A stretch of DNA of 55,040 bases from the NCBI GenBank assembly GCA_021781415.1, contig JAJXWW010000218.1:1-55040 (forward strand), written 5' to 3'. The translations under genes and the position numbers were made by a program. Of this stretch, positions 1-8,100 are shown in pieces (position 1 is the stretch's first letter; each line of letters starts with the position of its first letter). Below the pieces are notes generated by a model. It was not told the origin of the DNA. It searched no databases and saw nothing but the letters and a program-made list of their open reading frames with translations. The DNA comes from Planctomycetota bacterium (GTDB taxonomy: Bacteria > Planctomycetota > Planctomycetia > Gemmatales > Gemmataceae).

Positions 1-2
1 AC

Positions 3-248
3 ATCTGGAACACCCTGACAGCCTTGAAGCAACAGCCCCAGTTGTTGGTGTCGTTCATCCTTCATGCCAGGATTCCCTTGCACTGGGAAGAGTGACTGTT
101 GTCTTTAGCCGCGCCGTTGTCAGTAAGCGACATGCCGCTCTTTCTGGAGCCGGGGCTGGCCGTCACCGTCCCGCTGGAAGCGACCTACAACGCCGCCTTC
201 GCCGAAGTCCCGCGCCGCTGGCGGCAAGTGCTGGAAACACCGTCTTGA
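3..248 (+). pseudogene. Possible decayed or truncated coding remnant at the window edge
   Basis: One reading frame looks protein-like from base 3 to a TGA at 93-95 (ending in PLHWEE). It continues in the same frame to a second TGA at 246-248, passing an ATG at 132 that would start a 38-residue peptide beginning MPLFLEPG and ending QVLETPS. The composition is unlike the Arg/Pro-rich shadow frames of this genome, which suggests the 3' end of a real gene broken by an in-frame stop, or two short tails. No family was recognised. The 5' part lies outside the window. Confidence 0.25.
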
Positions 249-411
249 CGCCACAAGGGACTGCGGGACATACGTCGACCGTCGGACATCGCCGCCCGCA
301 AACGGAACGCGCCGAGGACAGCGGCGGTTGTCTCCGTTAAGGCACCATCCGCGTACCGGAAGAAGCGGCCCTCTCGGCGACCGGCACAACAAGATAGTGT
401 ACGCATTTATA

Positions 412-440
412 TTGACACGCGGCTGTAGCAATTGTAGACT
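412..440 (+). promoter_or_regulatory. Possible distal sigma70-type promoter
   Basis: A perfect TTGACA at 412-417 is followed after 17 bases by TAGACT at 435-440, which matches the -10 consensus at four of six positions. It lies about 185 bases upstream of the HTH gene. It could be a second promoter for the same unit or a relic of the preceding remnant. Confidence 0.35.
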
Positions 441-534
441 CGGGGAATGGCAACCTGGCGGATGAGATTGGTGCTACGGGAAACTGGAAAAACGGATTCT
501 TCTCAATTTTGTCTCCTTTTTTCCGGAACAGCAC

Positions 535-562
535 TTGAGAACTACGGCGATTGCCGTATAAT
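535..562 (+). promoter_or_regulatory. Sigma70-type promoter of the HTH / SNF2-Rrp8 unit
   Basis: TTGAGA at 535-540 and a perfect TATAAT at 557-562 are separated by 16 bases. Transcription would begin near 569, giving a leader of roughly 55 bases before the ATG at 626, with a GAGGAG ribosome-binding site just ahead of that start. It is the best promoter match noticed in the window. Confidence 0.6.
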
Positions 563-625
563 GATGTAAGGCAACCTGATGTGGGTTGTGCCAGGAGATG
601 AACCGAAGCAGAGGAGATTGAAGCG

Positions 626-1099
626 ATGACAAGTCTAATTCATCGACGGGGGCCGGGCAAAGGGGATTGGTATGTCTACGGGCCTTGGGGCGCAAAAGAT
701 TATCCGGGAACGGCGAACTGCACCAAGAACGACTTTCACAAATGTCTCCGCCGTGAGTTGATCGACAGCGAAATTCTGGCTGCGGATTCTCCATTCCCAT
801 CGAATCGTTACCACGATCATGTGACCATGGCGATCATGAATTGCTCCTGGATCGATGGTCGCTGGGTCAAGGATAGCGATTTTGGTCCAGTTCTTAGAAC
901 GCTCCGCGAGAAGGCTGGGAGAACACAGGAGCAATTGGCGAATAAAGCGGGAGTTCCCGTGGCCACCATCCGCGACTTGGAACAGGGGAGACGAACTGAT
1001 CCATCCTGGAGTACGATTTGCAATTTGGCCACAGGGTTGGAAGTGGACCTCAATACACTGGCACAGGCCGCACCAGCGCCGCGAAAAACAGGCGAATAA
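626..1099 (+). CDS. XRE-family helix-turn-helix protein
   Basis: The 157-residue product has a typical Cro/C1 (XRE) helix-turn-helix at about residues 88-145: LRTLREKAGRTQEQLANKAG, then a recognition helix region with PVATIRDLEQGRR, then the closing helix. It should bind DNA as a repressor or activator. Residues 1-80 form an unrecognised domain rich in aromatic residues (GDWYVYGPWG). The ATG at 626 has GAGGAG about nine bases upstream and the 535-562 promoter before it. The stop lies only 18 bases from the next start, so it is probably cotranscribed with the large helicase protein and may control it. Regulator-effector pairs like this are common in mobile and defence modules; that role is inference. 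Confidence 0.8.
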   Translation: MTSLIHRRGPGKGDWYVYGPWGAKDYPGTANCTKNDFHKCLRRELIDSEILAADSPFPSNRYHDHVTMAIMNCSWIDGRWVKDSDFGPVLRTLREKAGRTQEQLANKAGVPVATIRDLEQGRRTDPSWSTICNLATGLEVDLNTLAQAAPAPRKTGE

Positions 1100-1117
1100 T
1101 CTATCGAGGACAGTCTC

Positions 1118-4100
1118 ATGCCCGCACAACGCCGACAAGAAGATCGCATGAAGGGTACGTTGTCGGTCACTCATCCCCAACTCGCTGCCGAGTGGCACCC
1201 GACGAAAAATGGTGCATTGTGCCCCGATATGGTTTCTGTAGGAAGCAACAAAAAGGTTTGGTGGAGATGCCAAGTAGGCCACGAATGGCAATCGATAATT
1301 GGTAATAGGACCAAGGGAAGAGGATGCCCTTATTGTGCGAATCGAAAAGTTGACCGATCCAACTGCCTGACTACCACACACCCGCAGTTGGTAGCTGAAT
1401 GGCATCCAACGAGAAACGGCGATTTGCGTCCAGACAATTTCACGGCAGGCAGCGGAAAACGAATCTGGTGGAAATGCCCGGTCGCAGACGACCATGAATG
1501 GGAAACTCCGATCCGCGGAAGAGCTCAAGGCTCCGGCTGTCCACATTGCAGTGGAAACCGTGTTGCCAAATCCAACTGTCTTGCAACTATTCGGCCCGAT
1601 CTTGTCAAGGAATGGCATCCAACGAAGAACGATAGCTTGACGCCGTGGGACGTTACCTCTGGCAGCGGCAGGAAGGTCTGGTGGAAGTGCCCCGTGGTGG
1701 AGGATCACGAGTGGGAAGCCCAGGTTGTCAGCAGAACCCACATGAAGAGCGGGTGTCCTTGCTGTGAGAACCTCAAGGCAGTGAAATCTAATTGCCTGGC
1801 GACAACGCATCCCGAACTAGCAAAGCAATGGCATCCAACGAGAAATGGTTCACTTAAACCTGAAGACGTGGTTGCGCCAAGCCCGAAGAAAGTTTGGTGG
1901 AAATGTCCAGTGGAGGAAGACCATGTGTGGCAAGCATCGATTGCCAGTCGAACCCGGCTCGGTGCTGGCTGTTCGTGCTGCGCCGGATTGACCGTTGTGA
2001 AATCCAACTGCCTGGCGACTTCACACCCTGATCTGGCAAAAGAGTGGCATCCAACGAAGAATGGCGATCTCAAGCCCGAAGATGTCATGGCTGGCAGTTA
2101 TAGAAAAGTCTGGTGGAAGTGCCCCAAAGGGGCAGAGCATGAATGGCAAGCGAAAGTTGAACATCGAGCGAGGCTCTCGACTGGATGCCCACGCTGTAAC
2201 ACTGGCTGGACCGTGCAATCTATTCGTGCCTTCGTCGATTCTCTCAAGGATCATCTCTATACATTTACGCCCGCTGAACTATACACGCTCTTTCAATATA
2301 ACGGCATGCTCAGCATGTATGGGAAGGGCAAGAGCTTTGTGACGGCATTAGCCACCGGTCGGTTCCCGAAGGAGGAGATCGCGAAGTTCGTCAACGGCGA
2401 GCCGTCGCTCGTCGATCAATTCGTGCAAGACCCTACGCAAACATTGGAAGCCCTGGAAGCGGACGAGACAAAACCAACTGCTGCGGAAGATGCTGCCGTC
2501 GATCAGGCTGATGCCGTGGTCGAGCAACTGAATGAAGAAGCCGAATCGCAGCTTCCGGTGGTCGAAACCAAGGACGTGCTTGCTTCGCTCGGACTTCAAG
2601 TCATCAGCTCGGCGGATGAGGAGGCGGTCGAATTTCTGATCGCCTCGGGAATCGCCAAGATCTGGAAGCACGCCTACCGGGAAGAAGCGGCGGCGGTGGC
2701 GCAGGCGGAGGCGTTTCGCGGGGAAGGATATGCCGAGGAGATTCGCAAACGGTTCCTGGACGAATATCGGCGGGTCAAAGATCTTGCCATTCCCGAAGGC
2801 TACTCCTTCCGCGTCAACGGAGTGCTGACGCCGCCGAACCTCATGCAGCGGCATTTCGCGGTGCGTGTCCAGCAGAGGAAGCGCGTGGGCAACTGGTCGG
2901 GCACGGGGGCGGGCAAAACTCTCGCGGCGGTTCTGGCTACTCGCGTGGTCGGCAGCAAGTTGACCGTCATCTGCTGCCCCAACAGCGTTGTCGAGGGCTG
3001 GCGACGCGCCATCCGCGACATCTTCCCGGATAGCATTGTCGCGACCAAGACGTTTGATCCGGATTGGGCCACCCCCTCACCCCGACCCTCTCCCCCAAGG
3101 GGGAGAGGGAGTCAAGAACGTTTTCCCCTCGCCCCTCAGGGGAGATGGGATGGGGGTGAGGGGTCGGCCCATCGCTATCTGATTCTGAATTACGAGGCGT
3201 TCCAGCAGCCAGACTCGGCCGAGCGCGTCCGCTCCCTGGCGGAAGGCGAAACCATCGACTTCGTCATCGTGGACGAAATCCACTATGCCAAGCAGCGCTC
3301 CGAAGACGTTTCCCAGCGGCGGCAACTGGTCGCGGCACTTACCACTCTGGCCGCCGAGCGCAATCCCGATCTGCACGTTCTGGGCATGTCGGCCACCCCG
3401 GTCATCAACAATCTCCAGGAAGGCAGGAGCATGGTCGAACTGGTCACCGGCCTGGCCCATGACGAGTTGGACACCCGCCCCACCGTGCCGAACTGCATGG
3501 CCCTGCATCAACGACTTGTCACGCTCGGCATCCGCTGGATGCCCGAATACCAACTCCGCTACGAGCAACACGAGATCGAGGTGGATTGCGGCCCGTTTCT
3601 CGATGAAATCCGCGCGCTCGGCGGCAAGGGCACTCCGTTGGCGCTGGAGCAGATCCTCACCCGCGCCCGGCTGCCACTGATCCGCGCTCACGTCGAACCC
3701 AAGACGCTCATCTATACCCATTATGTCCAAGGGATCGACCGCCTGCTTCGCGATGCACTCGTGGAAGATGGCTGGAAAGTCGGTTTCTACACCGGCGAAG
3801 ATAAGTCTGGCCTCGATGGTTTCTTGGAAGGTGATATCGATGTCCTGATCGGCTCCAGCGCCATTGGCACCGGCGTCGATGGGTTGCAACAGGTTTGCAA
3901 TCGGCTGATCGTCAATGTCCTCCCTTGGACTGCCGCGGAGTTCGAGCAACTCAAGGGCCGCATCTATCGCCAGGGACAAAGTCGGGAGAACGTAACCATG
4001 ATCCTGCCGCTGACCTTTGCCCAGGTTCACGGCGAACGCTGGTCGTGGTGTCAATCGAAGATGCAACGACTCCGGTTCAAGAAATCGATTGCCGATGCCG

Positions 4101-4876
4101 CCGTCGATGGCGTCGTGCCGGAGGGACATCTGCGCACAGCGGCTCAGGCGTATCAAGATGTCATGGCCTGGCTGCAACGTCTCGACAGCGGCGAAGTCGA
4201 GGTCATCAGCAGGCCGCGTATCGTGGTTCCGCTGCCGGATGCGGATCCAGACGACGTGACACACCGTCAACGCCGTTATGGCGACTTCTCGACGATGAAC
4301 CGGACCTGGAATCAGACGCGGAGCGAGAATACGCATGCGCGCCTTCAGTCGAATCCCGAGGAATGGGCGCAGTATCACACGCTCTACCGAGAAGCCCGCA
4401 AGGATTGGGCGGTCGTTCCGTATGAGGAGATGATCCGCTGGTGCCAGCATCCACGGCGGAGCGGTTATGTCATCGGCGATTTCGGCTGCGGCGAGGCGAA
4501 GTTGGCCGAGGCCGTGTTCGATCGGCACACCGTCCACAGTTTCGATCATGTGGCGATCGATGAAAACGTGGTTGCTTGCGACCTGGCCCATGTGCCCCTC
4601 GATGATGAAACCCTGGACGTGGCGATCTTTTCCTTGTCCCTCATGGGCGCGAACTTCTCCGATTACCTGCGCGAGGCGTATCGCACTCTTAAACTCGATG
4701 GCCAGCTGCACATCCTCGAAGCGACGGAACGATTCAGCGATAGGGATACATTCGTCAAATCTCTGGAAGGGCTTGGCTTCGCGCTGGTGAGCGTGGAAGA
4801 CAAGTGGAAGTTCACGCACATCCGCGCGCTCAAGACCGAACGCCGACCGCGTGCGGATAGGGAACTCCGGTTCTAG
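1118..4876 (+). CDS. Zinc-ribbon x5 / SNF2 helicase / Rrp8-like methyltransferase fusion
   Basis: This 1252-residue protein has three parts. Residues about 11-365 hold five tandem zinc-ribbon repeats (DUF4379-like), each with an EWHPT-type segment (QWHPT in the fourth), a VWWKC-type segment, HEW (HVW in the fourth) and a closing CPxC or CxCC pair. Residues about 570-980 form an SNF2-type helicase: Walker A GTGAGKT at 595-601, DEIH at 719-722, GMSATP, and QLKGRIYRQGQ near 944-954. Residues about 1080-1245 match the Rrp8 methyltransferase family, with DFGCGE at 1121-1126, HSFDHVA, ACDLAHVPLDDETLDVAIF and SLSLMGANFSDYL. Rrp8 is known for m1A modification of eukaryotic large-subunit rRNA. The ATG at 1118 is favoured by CGAGGA seven bases upstream; an ATG at 1148 is possible. 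Residues 651-684 are encoded by an inserted palindromic repeat. The substrate is unknown; nucleic-acid binding, ATP-driven remodelling and methylation are implied. Confidence 0.85.
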   Translation: MPAQRRQEDRMKGTLSVTHPQLAAEWHPTKNGALCPDMVSVGSNKKVWWRCQVGHEWQSIIGNRTKGRGCPYCANRKVDRSNCLTTTHPQLVAEWHPTRNGDLRPDNFTAGSGKRIWWKCPVADDHEWETPIRGRAQGSGCPHCSGNRVAKSNCLATIRPDLVKEWHPTKNDSLTPWDVTSGSGRKVWWKCPVVEDHEWEAQVVSRTHMKSGCPCCENLKAVKSNCLATTHPELAKQWHPTRNGSLKPEDVVAPSPKKVWWKCPVEEDHVWQASIASRTRLGAGCSCCAGLTVVKSNCLATSHPDLAKEWHPTKNGDLKPEDVMAGSYRKVWWKCPKGAEHEWQAKVEHRARLSTGCPRCNTGWTVQSIRAFVDSLKDHLYTFTPAELYTLFQYNGMLSMYGKGKSFVTALATGRFPKEEIAKFVNGEPSLVDQFVQDPTQTLEALEADETKPTAAEDAAVDQADAVVEQLNEEAESQLPVVETKDVLASLGLQVISSADEEAVEFLIASGIAKIWKHAYREEAAAVAQAEAFRGEGYAEEIRKRFLDEYRRVKDLAIPEGYSFRVNGVLTPPNLMQRHFAVRVQQRKRVGNWSGTGAGKTLAAVLATRVVGSKLTVICCPNSVVEGWRRAIRDIFPDSIVATKTFDPDWATPSPRPSPPRGRGSQERFPLAPQGRWDGGEGSAHRYLILNYEAFQQPDSAERVRSLAEGETIDFVIVDEIHYAKQRSEDVSQRRQLVAALTTLAAERNPDLHVLGMSATPVINNLQEGRSMVELVTGLAHDELDTRPTVPNCMALHQRLVTLGIRWMPEYQLRYEQHEIEVDCGPFLDEIRALGGKGTPLALEQILTRARLPLIRAHVEPKTLIYTHYVQGIDRLLRDALVEDGWKVGFYTGEDKSGLDGFLEGDIDVLIGSSAIGTGVDGLQQVCNRLIVNVLPWTAAEFEQLKGRIYRQGQSRENVTMILPLTFAQVHGERWSWCQSKMQRLRFKKSIADAAVDGVVPEGHLRTAAQAYQDVMAWLQRLDSGEVEVISRPRIVVPLPDADPDDVTHRQRRYGDFSTMNRTWNQTRSENTHARLQSNPEEWAQYHTLYREARKDWAVVPYEEMIRWCQHPRRSGYVIGDFGCGEAKLAEAVFDRHTVHSFDHVAIDENVVACDLAHVPLDDETLDVAIFSLSLMGANFSDYLREAYRTLKLDGQLHILEATERFSDRDTFVKSLEGLGFALVSVEDKWKFTHIRALKTERRPRADRELRF
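3071..3164. repeat. Palindromic repeat element inserted in frame in the helicase gene
   Basis: An outer stem pairs CCCCTCACCCC (3073-3083) with GGGGTGAGGGG (3153-3163). Inside is a perfect hairpin CTCTCCCCC-AA-GGGGGAGAG at 3089-3108 and a weaker CCCCT/AGGGG hairpin near 3132. Related copies occur at 8650-8681 and 44232-44354. Here the element is read through without a stop and adds about 34 residues (PSPRPSPPRGRG and onward) between the Walker A and DEIH motifs. Confidence 0.85.
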
Positions 4877-4879
4877 GCG
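4841..4879. repeat. 39-bp repeat, copy A, covering the helicase gene stop
   Basis: It begins CGCCGACCGCG and ends GGTTCTAGGCG. It matches 5656-5694 at 32 of 39 positions by eye. It encodes the last dozen residues and the TAG stop of the SNF2-Rrp8 gene, so the C-terminus of that protein is made of repeat sequence. Confidence 0.6.
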
Positions 4880-5007
4880 CGATTCGAGGGAGACGGATCG
4901 CATCAAGGAAGGATGGCTCTTCCTCACTTCCACCCGCCCAACCACTCGCCCGATGGAGTTCATGCCTTCTTCGACACAGCGCGCAGGTATGCAAAGAAGA
5001 GGGAATA

Positions 5008-5550
5008 ATGCGATACTTCAAGCCTGAGATTTTGGTTCGATCTCGCTCGCTCGATGACGATGTTGCGGAAGCGGCGGCGGAGGAGTGGGAAGAGGCCATC
5101 GCCAACTACAACGCGGAGTTGGAATCGTTTCGATCCAAGCTTCCGCCGGGCGGGCGCGCGCTCCTCGCTTCCCGGAGCCTACACGATGCGCGGATTCTCA
5201 GCATCAGCGAGGCACGGCGAAAGCCCAGGCTTTCTCTCCTCATCCAACTCGAAAGCAGGCCGACACGGCCGGGAGAGTTGCTGGAACTGCAATACCGGCT
5301 GGCTCGAACCTCCAAGCATCCGGGGCTTTCGCTGTTGAGCTATGCGGAGCCGGAGAAGGAATTGGACAACAAGGGACGGATCCAGTACGACGAGTTCGGG
5401 AAAGTGGCGGACGAACCGGTAGAGGTCTTCTCGCATTCGTTGCTTCTCCAGGGTGGCCTTGAGTTGCAAATTCGCTTCACCGACATGACGATGCTGGCTT
5501 TGCAAAGAGTGATCTTGCCATCGGTCGAATCCCATGCCGCGCTGGTCTGA
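5008..5550 (+). CDS. Hypothetical protein, 180 aa
   Basis: The product is soluble with no signal peptide or membrane segment. It starts MRYFKPEILVR, has an alpha-helical N-terminal third rich in Ala and Glu, then a conserved-looking segment LHDARILSI, and a beta-rich C-terminal half. The opening recalls the DUF4085 family, but I cannot confirm that. The ATG at 5008 follows GAGGGAATA, a fair ribosome-binding site. It lies 131 bases after the SNF2-Rrp8 gene on the same strand and between the two copies of a 39-bp repeat, so it may be a passenger of the same module or an independent gene. Confidence 0.6.
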   Translation: MRYFKPEILVRSRSLDDDVAEAAAEEWEEAIANYNAELESFRSKLPPGGRALLASRSLHDARILSISEARRKPRLSLLIQLESRPTRPGELLELQYRLARTSKHPGLSLLSYAEPEKELDNKGRIQYDEFGKVADEPVEVFSHSLLLQGGLELQIRFTDMTMLALQRVILPSVESHAALV

Positions 5551-5926
5551 GGTGGGAGACACCGACAGATTGCGAGAAAAAGTCCTTGCGCAAGAATAGC
5601 GAGCGAACGGAAGCTATTTGAGAAAGATTACACAAATATCGCCAGTCAACCCTTACGCCGACCGCGAGAGGATAGGGCAATTTGGTTTTAGGCGACAGGG
5701 GGAGATGTAAGAAACGATCGTTCGATTGAAAGCGGTTCGGGGGTGAGATGAGAGCAAACCGGAGCCGTCCCCATTGTCCCAGCCGGGACGACTCCGGCGC
5801 AGGCGTCACCGAGACGCCGAAGTAACACTAATCTTCGACTCGGAAGTAGTCAAGAGTTCAGGTGAACAAAAGATAACTTTTTAGATTCCGAAACCGACAA
5901 GGGGGCGCGATCGGTGCGAACCGCGC
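5551..5926. other. Intergenic region holding the second 39-bp repeat copy
   Basis: No gene is supported on either strand. The only structure noticed is the degenerate 39-bp repeat at 5656-5694. Confidence 0.6.
5656..5694. repeat. 39-bp repeat, copy B
   Basis: It is a direct repeat of 4841-4879 with seven mismatches (CGCCGACCGCG, then GGATAGGG, then GGTTTTAGGCG). The two copies bracket the 180-aa gene. Confidence 0.6.
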
Positions 5927-7234
5927 TCAAGCGGACGGCTCCGATGGTTCGCCCTTCCACAAGCGCGCGCTGCCGGGTAGCAAACAGGCCAGGGCGAAAG
6001 CGGCGTAGGTCAACAGCACGCCGTCGAGTGGGAGACGCGCTCCCGACAGCGTTGTGGCATGACTCAGCACATAGGGCAAAGGAATCCAGACCATCGCCAA
6101 GGACGACGGCATCGCCCGAGCGCGCCAGCCGTAAGTCCAACGCCAACCGAGCAGCCCCAATCCCAACATTCCCAACAGTGTCGTCTCAAGGATCACCGGA
6201 TACGAACCCGCCAGCCAATCGGGCGCGTCGGCGAGATCGGTCGCTTCGGCGAGGACGCCGGACTGAATCCACCGTTCGCCGAAAAGGAAATGGAGACCGG
6301 CCAAGAGACGGCGGCGCACCGTCTCGGCGGGGTGGTCGGACATTTCTTGACGAATGCGTTGGGAGTATTCGCGGTCGCGTTCGAGGCGCGTCGGCCGTCG
6401 CACGGGCGCGTTGTCGTTGGAACCCTCGACGGGGGCCGGACGATTGCCGATCCATAGGTGATAGTACATGGAATCGACGATGGGCACGGGTTCGCCATGC
6501 AATTGCCAATTGCGGAAGGTCCACGGAGCCAGCCCGTTGACGAATCCGAGAAACGCCAACAGCGCGGCCAACCAGCCTCGCGGCAGCGAACGGCTGCGCC
6601 AGAGGAACCACGCCAAGGCGACGAAGGCGAAAGGCAACAGAGCGGCCCGCACCAAGGCCAACGCTGCCAACGACAGACCGTAGAGCAAACTGGCGAGTGG
6701 TCCCATCGTCTGGCCGGCGCGCGCGCCGAGGAAGAGTGCGAAGGCCAACAGAAAGGAAGCGAGGACGCCATCGGCCAAAACCGCAGTATCGACGATCCAA
6801 AACGGATGCAGCGCGCACAGCAATCCGGCCAAGACGGCGACGGGCGTACTGTCGAACGCCCGCCGCGCGAACAGGAAATACAGCCCCGCCGTGAGAGCGC
6901 CCAGCCCACATTGCAGCCAACGCATGGTACTCGGCAGCACGGCGTCGTCGACCAGTCGATTGACCCCCGCCATCACCACGGGATAGCCCGGCGACAGCGC
7001 TGCCGTGTCCTCGTCCGCTCCGTCTTCTCCCGTGGGCAAGACAAATCGCTGATTTTTCAGCTTGGCGACGAGACCATCCAATTCGGGTGGCGGCATCTCG
7101 ACTCGTAAAGGACCGGAATTGCGCGCCGAATCGGCACAGCGCGCGAGATAGCCGGCACGCGCGCCTGCGGCGACGGCGACAACCATCGCCAGCAACAACG
7201 CTTCCTTCCAAGTAAGTCGCTGCGTTTCGGTCAT
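5927..7234 (-). CDS. GT-C type membrane glycosyltransferase (ArnT/PMT-like)
   Basis: The 435-residue protein starts with a signal-anchor helix (LLLAMVVAVAAGARAGYLA) and has about nine to ten further hydrophobic segments separated by short loops, as in the GT39/RgtA-type GT-C superfamily. These enzymes transfer sugars from polyprenyl-phosphate donors on the outer side of the membrane. The segment LAPWTFRNW after the seventh helix is typical of planctomycete members. The ATG has AGAGGG six bases upstream. It stands alone on the minus strand; the O-antigen genes at 11834-15808 suggest a shared surface-glycan theme. Substrate and acceptor cannot be read from the sequence. Confidence 0.75.
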   Translation of the reverse strand: MTETQRLTWKEALLLAMVVAVAAGARAGYLARCADSARNSGPLRVEMPPPELDGLVAKLKNQRFVLPTGEDGADEDTAALSPGYPVVMAGVNRLVDDAVLPSTMRWLQCGLGALTAGLYFLFARRAFDSTPVAVLAGLLCALHPFWIVDTAVLADGVLASFLLAFALFLGARAGQTMGPLASLLYGLSLAALALVRAALLPFAFVALAWFLWRSRSLPRGWLAALLAFLGFVNGLAPWTFRNWQLHGEPVPIVDSMYYHLWIGNRPAPVEGSNDNAPVRRPTRLERDREYSQRIRQEMSDHPAETVRRRLLAGLHFLFGERWIQSGVLAEATDLADAPDWLAGSYPVILETTLLGMLGLGLLGWRWTYGWRARAMPSSLAMVWIPLPYVLSHATTLSGARLPLDGVLLTYAAFALACLLPGSARLWKGEPSEPSA

Positions 7235-7464
7235 GCCCTCTATGATAGGCGACGAGGGGATGGTGGACTAGCCACGGGCCGATGCCAGCTGTCCGCGCCA
7301 GTCGAGGAATCCGGCAAAACCGTCGAGGTCTGTTGCCGAGGCGTTTGGATGTGGACCGCTCTTGTCCCGTTCGCACAAGACGAATATCTTTATCATCACG
7401 ATGCGATCTCAAGACCGTGACGGCGTGAGATAGTGGAGCGAAATAGCTCCGGAGGAGGAAAGCG

Positions 7465-7890
7465 ATGGGTAGACGAATTCTCAACCGCAAGGATCTGCGC
7501 GCGGATTACGACGCGGCCGAGCGCCGCAAGCAAGAGGATGAGGACGAGACCGAAGAAGAAGAAGAAGGCGACGACGAAGCAAGCGACGAAGCCGAAGAAA
7601 GCGACGACGAAGAGGATGGCGAAGAGGCGGAAGAGGAAGTAGAAGAAGCACCTAAGAAGAAGAAGAAAGCTCCCGCCAAGGTAGCGAAGCCCAAGCGGAC
7701 GCGCGTGGCGAAGCAAGTGCGCATGAAGGTGATTTGGGGGGTGTTCAACAACTCGAATCAGTGCGTGGCAAAGTTCGACTATCCCAAGCGGCACGAGGCC
7801 GAGGAACACGCTACGAAATTGGGAGCCGCCAAGAACCCGCCGCAGACTTTCTTCATCCAGCCAATCAAGGAAGCGATGGAGGAGAAATAA
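7465..7890 (+). CDS. Small protein with acidic and Lys-rich tracts and a C-terminal conserved domain
   Basis: Residues about 20-65 are almost only Glu, Asp, Ala and Ser, followed by a basic stretch (PKKKKKAPAKVAKPKR) and then a folded-looking C-terminal domain of about 50 residues with WGVFNNSNQCVAKFDYPKRH and ending FFIQPIKEAMEEK. The sharp acidic-to-basic switch resembles disordered linkers of nucleic-acid-binding or chromatin-like proteins, but the C-terminal domain is known to me only as a planctomycete conserved region. The ribosome-binding site GGAGGAGG is near-perfect, suggesting high expression, and a strong hairpin follows the stop. Function unknown. Confidence 0.75.
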   Translation: MGRRILNRKDLRADYDAAERRKQEDEDETEEEEEGDDEASDEAEESDDEEDGEEAEEEVEEAPKKKKKAPAKVAKPKRTRVAKQVRMKVIWGVFNNSNQCVAKFDYPKRHEAEEHATKLGAAKNPPQTFFIQPIKEAMEEK

Positions 7891-7910
7891 GGACGGGGGA
7901 AATGAAAATG

Positions 7911-7950
7911 CGGCAGAAGGAGTCTCAAGACTTTGAGCCTCCCTCTGCCG
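7911..7950. terminator. Strong hairpin after the charged-protein gene
   Basis: Two 18-base arms (7911-7928 and 7933-7950) pair at 16 of 18 positions around a GACT loop. No T-tract follows, so it may act as an mRNA-stabilising or Rho-assisted 3' end rather than a classical intrinsic terminator. Confidence 0.5.
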
Positions 7951-8100
7951 ATGATTCCGTATCACTGTCCCTGTGATGACCCCACTGCCTGCTCGAAGAA
8001 TGTGCGCGTGGCCTGTTCCGCAAGCAAAGACGCCGCAGCCGAGACGAACAAACGAATCGGCAGAAGCACGTCTCGATTGGGCGTTCGCAACCGAACGACC

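Larger units (their letters stand above)
249..625. other. Intergenic region with two promoter-like sites
   Basis: No credible gene is seen. The stretch is noticeably more AT-rich from about 400 onward. It carries two sigma70-like promoter matches, listed separately, that point toward the HTH gene at 626. Confidence 0.6.

Noticed and set aside
635..1810. 391-codon minus-strand frame across the HTH gene and zinc-ribbon start
   Set aside because: It crosses two well-supported plus-strand genes, and its Cys/Arg/Ser-rich sequence has no recognisable features.
3077..4963. Long open frame on the minus strand opposite the helicase gene
   Set aside because: It is the mirror of a GC-rich gene with strong codon bias. 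The translation lacks any domain, while the plus-strand reading has complete helicase and methyltransferase motifs.
5477..5809. 110-codon minus-strand frame after the 180-aa gene
   Set aside because: It overlaps the end of that gene, covers a repeat copy, and has no ribosome-binding site or recognisable composition.
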